Positions 15,643 to 15,674 of a DNA stretch of 15,674 nt are shown here, piece by piece (the first letter of the stretch is position 1; each line of letters begins with the position of its first letter). The stretch spans positions 1 to 15,674 of the forward strand of contig JBJMWE010000475.1 in assembly GCA_045810285.1 (NCBI GenBank). Reading direction: 5' to 3'. The notes beneath the pieces are model-generated. The model saw only the letters and a program-made list of their open reading frames with translations, made no database searches and was not told the origin of the DNA. Source of the DNA: Scleromatobacter sp045810285 (GTDB lineage: Bacteria; Pseudomonadota; Gammaproteobacteria; Burkholderiales; Burkholderiaceae_C). The translations under genes and the position numbers were made by a program.

Positions 15643-15666
15643 GTTGCGGGGGCAAGACCTGACCCC
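15643..15666 (+). repeat. RAYT-associated repeat, copy C
   Basis: It begins GTTGCG, has a run of five G, and ends CAAGACCTGACCCC. It matches copy A exactly over 24 bases (in inverted orientation) and matches copy B except for G-run and C-run length. It lies 255 bases after the receiver gene and only eight bases from the window end, so whatever it borders on the right cannot be seen. I recognise nothing in the 255 bases between 15388 and 15642. Confidence 0.85.
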
Positions 15667-15674
15667 AACCAGAC

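Noticed and set aside
15326..15655. A 109-codon minus-strand frame right of the receiver gene
   Set aside because: It overlaps repeat copy C, is proline- and arginine-rich, and shows no domain or ribosome site. A plus-strand frame at 15231 is equally unconvincing.
12987..15666. Reading the three 24-mers as a CRISPR array
   Set aside because: Only three copies occur, in mixed orientation, 1 to 1.6 kb apart and next to a RAYT gene. No cas genes are present.

Overview
The window looks like chromosomal DNA of a high-GC betaproteobacterium, most likely of the order Burkholderiales. I base this on the very GC-rich codon use of the central genes, the fkpB-ispH-serS gene order with a divergent radC, and protein sequences typical of that group. 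The genus cannot be fixed from the sequence alone.

Layout. (1) Positions 1-1350 are a patchy left flank: a complete GNAT acetyltransferase (64-513), the C-terminal remnant of a second, different GNAT (about 548-673), and a small zinc-ribbon membrane protein (944-1348). (2) Positions 1396-12273 are a dense core block. radC is on the minus strand. Divergent from it runs a long plus-strand series: fkpB, ispH, serS, a UPF0149/YecA-like gene, a small membrane-anchored protein, a 1470-residue SNF2-type helicase, a VOC-fold protein, a four-helix membrane protein and a DUF1439-like lipoprotein. Most junctions are overlaps or short gaps, so much of the series is probably cotranscribed. (3) A tRNA-Ser with anticodon CGA (12451-12538) has its own promoter-like hexamers and a strong Rho-independent terminator (12551-12575). 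(4) From about 12580 to the end the DNA is accessory in character: gene remnants, a REP-associated tyrosine transposase (RAYT), a secreted hypothetical protein and a stand-alone receiver-domain protein.

The core genes serve housekeeping functions: DNA repair or a related role (RadC), protein folding (FkpB), isoprenoid precursor synthesis (IspH) and serine tRNA charging (SerS). A serine tRNA lies 7.4 kb downstream of serS.

The most interesting structure is in region 4. A 24-nt repeat occurs three times. Copies A (12987-13010) and B (13995-14018) are inverted and closely bracket the RAYT gene. Copy C (15643-15666) has the same orientation as B and lies near the window end. A and C therefore enclose a 2.7-kb segment holding the transposase, the secreted protein and the receiver protein. 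Copy B lies inside the 3' end of the transposase reading frame, and copy A abuts a gene remnant that seems to be cut by the element. I found no CRISPR array, prophage or recognisable defence system.
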